Assembly: GCA_964577955.1 (NCBI GenBank)
Contig: CAZOAZ010000004.1
Span: 119,490 to 183,489 of the forward strand
Length of the DNA: 64,000 nt
Direction: 5' to 3'
Source: CADEEX01 sp964577955
Lineage (GTDB): Bacteria > Acidobacteriota > Vicinamibacteria > Vicinamibacterales > CAVVIG01
Shown: positions 61,928 through 64,000 of the stretch, piece after piece
Position numbering within the stretch: the stretch's first letter is position 1
Layout of the letters: each line of letters opens with the position of its first letter
Position numbers and translations under genes: made by a program
Notes under the pieces: model-generated
Told to the model about the DNA's origin: nothing
Seen by the model: only the letters and a program-made list of their open reading frames with translations
Database searches by the model: none

Positions 61928-62845
61928 ATGGCAGAGAACACCCAGCTGGAATCGCGCGTGAACGAGTCGGCCGGCCACCTGTCGGTTCACGTCGCGGGGA
62001 TGCATCCCTCGTCGGTCATCTTTTCCTTCGAGCAGCGCAGCAGCCGCATGCTGCCGTCGTTCTTTTCGGCCGGCGTGCTGCAAGTCGCCATCTTCATGAC
62101 GTTCGTTCTCCTGAGCCGTTACGGGCCGACGTTGATTACCACGACGCCGGAATTACCGCCAGACGACCTCGGGAAGGACATCGTGTGGATCTACCAGGAA
62201 GGTCCTGGTGGGGGTGGCGGCGGCGGGGGCAATCGCCAGAAGGAACCGCCGCGGCCTGTCGAGGCGGTTGGCAAGGACAAGATCAGCGTGCCGGTCCAGA
62301 AGCCGGTCGTGGTCGAACCGAAGCCAAAGCAGGAAGAACCACCGCAGATGGCGCAGGTGAACATTCCCGCAGTGGACCTGGGCGCCTCGACGGTGTCGCT
62401 GCCCGGTCTCATCGATGCGCCAGCGGGACCGGCGACGACGTCGACTGGCAGCGGTAGTGGTGGCGGCTCGGGCACCGGCACCGGAACCGGCATTGGCAGC
62501 GGCACCGGCTCGGGGTTGGGTGACGGCAGTGGCGGCGGGACCGGCGGCGGCGTCTATCAGCCCGGCTCGCTCGATCGCCCGCCGCGGATCATTCGGCAGG
62601 TTCCGCCGAAGTACACCTCGGACGCCATGCGGGCCCGAATCCAGGGCAAGGCGCTCGTCGCCTGCATCGTCGAGCCCAGCGGCGTGCCCACCAACTGCCG
62701 GATCAGCAAGTCTCTGGATCGCCAGTGGGGTCTCGATCAGATGGCGATTGATGCGGCCCTGCAGTGGCGATTCTCGCCGAGCACCTACAAGGGCATGCCG
62801 GTCAGGGTCGACATCACGATCGAAATGGACTTCGGCCTGCGCTGA
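61928..62845 (+). CDS. TonB-family energy-transducing protein
   Basis: 305 aa from ATG at 61928 (MAENTQLES); a GTG at 61883 is possible. One membrane helix at about residues 43-68 ('FFSAGVLQVAIFMTFVLLSRYG'), then a Pro/Lys-rich stretch with glycine runs (a G-rich segment near residues 93-100 and another near 175-215). The C-terminal TonB domain is 'PPRIIRQVPPKYTSDAMRARIQGKALVACIVEPSGVPTNCRISKSLDRQWGLDQMAIDAALQWRFSPSTYKGMPVRVDITIEMDFGLR'-type. It should couple proton motive force to TonB-dependent receptors. The 61772-61927 region holds a CGGCTG-TCA-CAGCCG hairpin but no supported gene. Confidence 0.9.
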   Translation: MAENTQLESRVNESAGHLSVHVAGMHPSSVIFSFEQRSSRMLPSFFSAGVLQVAIFMTFVLLSRYGPTLITTTPELPPDDLGKDIVWIYQEGPGGGGGGGGNRQKEPPRPVEAVGKDKISVPVQKPVVVEPKPKQEEPPQMAQVNIPAVDLGASTVSLPGLIDAPAGPATTSTGSGSGGGSGTGTGTGIGSGTGSGLGDGSGGGTGGGVYQPGSLDRPPRIIRQVPPKYTSDAMRARIQGKALVACIVEPSGVPTNCRISKSLDRQWGLDQMAIDAALQWRFSPSTYKGMPVRVDITIEMDFGLR

Positions 62846-62881
62846 GCGGCCGGCAGTCGTTCCAAAAGAAATCCAAAAAGA

Positions 62882-62918
62882 AAAAGGCCCGGGAGGCGGA
62901 AACCTCACCGGGCCTTTT
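62882..62918. terminator. Bidirectional intrinsic terminator
   Basis: AAAAGGCCCGG and CCGGGCCTTTT form an 11-bp stem (62882-62892 with 62908-62918), with an inner GAGG/CCTC pairing. A run of A precedes and a run of T follows, giving U tracts on both strands. It lies between the convergent tonB-type and groL genes. Confidence 0.9.
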
Positions 62919-62991
62919 CAATTTTCAATGCTCAATTGTTAATGATCAATTCGTACGCATTGACCATTCTTCATTGAGCATTGATCATTTC
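62915..62991. repeat. AT-rich, head-to-head 7-bp array (11 units)
   Basis: Units TTTTCAA, TTTTCAA, TGCTCAA, TTGTTAA, TGATCAA, then TTCGTAC, then GCATTGA, CCATTCT, TCATTGA, GCATTGA and TCATTTC. The second half is the inverted form of the first (TCAATGC against GCATTGA). It is markedly AT-rich in an otherwise GC-rich region and lies between the terminator and the end of groL. Confidence 0.75.
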
Positions 62992-63000
62992 ACGCGTTAG

Positions 63001-64000
63001 CTAGTACATCCCGCCCATGCCACCACCGCCCGGCATCGCCGGCGCTTCCTTCTTCTCCTCGGGAATCTCGGAGATCAAGGCTTCCGTGGTGAGCAGGAGC
63101 GACGCGATCGACGACGAGTTCTGCAGCGCCGAGCGGACGACCTTGGCCGGGTCGATGACGCCCGCCTTCACCAGATCCTCGTAGGTGTCGGTCAGCGCGT
63201 TGAACCCTTCGGCGTCCTTCATCTCGCGAACCTTCTGGACCACGATCGAACCTTCGTGGCCGGCGTTGGTCGCGATGTGGCGCATCGGCTCTTCGATCGC
63301 GCGCGCCACGATGTTCACGCCGATCTGCTGATCGCCGTGGAGCTTCAGGTCCTTGAGCACCTTCGACGCGCGAATCAGCGCCACGCCGCCGCCCGGCACG
63401 ATGCCCTCTTCCACGGCCGCCTTGGTCGCGTGCATCGCGTCTTCGACGCGCGCCTTCTTCTCCTTCATCTCGCTCTCAGTGGCCGCGCCGACCTTGATGA
63501 CGGCGACGCCGCCGACCAGCTTGGCCAGCCGTTCCTGGAGCTTCTCGCGGTCGTAGTCCGAGGTCGTGTCCTCGATCTGCGCGCGAATCTGCTTCACGCG
63601 GCCTTCGATGGCGGCCGACGCGCCGGCGCCCTCGACGATCGTGGTGTTGTCCTTGTCGATGGTGACCTTCTTGGCCTTGCCGAGATCCTCGAGCTTGATC
63701 GACTCGAGCTTGATGCCGAGGTCCTCGGTGATGGCGCGGCCATGCGTGAGGATCGCGATATCCTCGAGCATCGCCTTGCGGCGATCGCCGAAGCCCGGCG
63801 CCTTGACCGCGGCGGCTTGCAGCGTGCCGCGCAGCTTGTTCACGACAAGGGTCGCGAGCGCTTCGCCCTCGATGTCTTCCGCGATGATGAGCAGCGGGCG
63901 GCCGAGCCGCGCGACCTGCTCGAGCACCGGCAGCAGATCCTTCATCGAGCTGATCTTCTTCTCGTGGATCAGGATCACCGGGTTGTCGAGGATGACTTCC
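63001..64000 (-). CDS. groL: Chaperonin GroEL, 5' end outside window
   Basis: The frame is open from the right edge down to TAG at 63001-63003, so only the C-terminal ~330 residues are present. 'KAPGFGDRRKAMLEDIAILT', 'VEDAMHATKAAVEEGIVPGGGVALIRAS' and the terminal 'PAMPGGGGMGGMY' (Gly/Met-rich tail) identify GroEL. The N-terminus and any groS gene lie beyond the window. Confidence 0.97.
   Translation of the reverse strand, partial: EVILDNPVILIHEKKISSMKDLLPVLEQVARLGRPLLIIAEDIEGEALATLVVNKLRGTLQAAAVKAPGFGDRRKAMLEDIAILTHGRAITEDLGIKLESIKLEDLGKAKKVTIDKDNTTIVEGAGASAAIEGRVKQIRAQIEDTTSDYDREKLQERLAKLVGGVAVIKVGAATESEMKEKKARVEDAMHATKAAVEEGIVPGGGVALIRASKVLKDLKLHGDQQIGVNIVARAIEEPMRHIATNAGHEGSIVVQKVREMKDAEGFNALTDTYEDLVKAGVIDPAKVVRSALQNSSSIASLLLTTEALISEIPEEKKEAPAMPGGGGMGGMY

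Overview
The window is high-GC, gene-dense chromosomal DNA, and most neighbouring genes overlap by a few bases through ATGA, GTGA or TTG junctions. A TIGR03435 protein, a CBM9/DUF5916 outer-membrane protein, PEGA/PDZ and NHL-type proteins, Hanks-type kinases, a DUF1800 protein and very large efflux clusters together suggest an Acidobacteriota chromosome, probably near Vicinamibacteria. This is an inference from gene content; no rRNA or tRNA gene was seen to confirm it.

Layout. 1-1213: 5' part of a DUF1800 gene (minus) and an intergenic patch with two identical 24-bp palindromes. 1214-9260: six minus-strand genes, each overlapping the next by 4 bp: PP2C phosphatase, kinase, FHA protein, membrane kinase, TPR/beta-propeller protein, PEGA/PDZ protein. 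9330-11641: a 2.3-kb IS1595-like element with 8-bp target duplications, carrying a transposase, an untracked 58-aa ORF, a 14-bp-stem hairpin and a HicB/HicA-like pair; it sits just upstream of the phosphatase operon. 11803-16826: TIGR03435 protein, LuxR-type regulator, DUF5916 protein, metallo-beta-lactamase-fold hydrolase and PilZ protein. 17057-24206: sigma-54-type activator with TPRs, and zwf, gnd and pgi (sugar-phosphate oxidation).

24243-31291: tesA-ybbA-ybbP-like trio, AzgA-type purine permease, DksA/TraR protein, unknown helical protein, folK and a GNAT acetyltransferase. 31427-33668: ECF sigma factor, anti-sigma factor and DUF4097 protein. 33725-48526: one continuous efflux cluster with a Spy-like sensor, TolC-type channel, two complete RND pump/adaptor pairs and a MacAB set between them. 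48694-51202: ECF sigma, anti-sigma and IspH. 51339-55912: pckA, gatB, ftsE and ftsX, overlapping on the plus strand. 55998-64000: a small unknown gene behind a clear sigma-70-like promoter, glycerate 2-kinase, RNase R, a 48-aa TatA, a geranylgeranyl-reductase-type flavoprotein, a small stress-type protein, a TonB-family protein and the 3' part of groL.

Most notable signals: (1) the IS1595-like element with toxin-antitoxin-like cargo in a palindromic target at the phosphatase operon promoter; (2) six DATxAP-type repeats in the FHA protein of the kinase/phosphatase operon; (3) the RND-MacAB-RND efflux cluster, in which one pump lacks two classic proton-relay residues; (4) four intergenic arrays of degenerate 7-bp repeats, one of them head-to-head.
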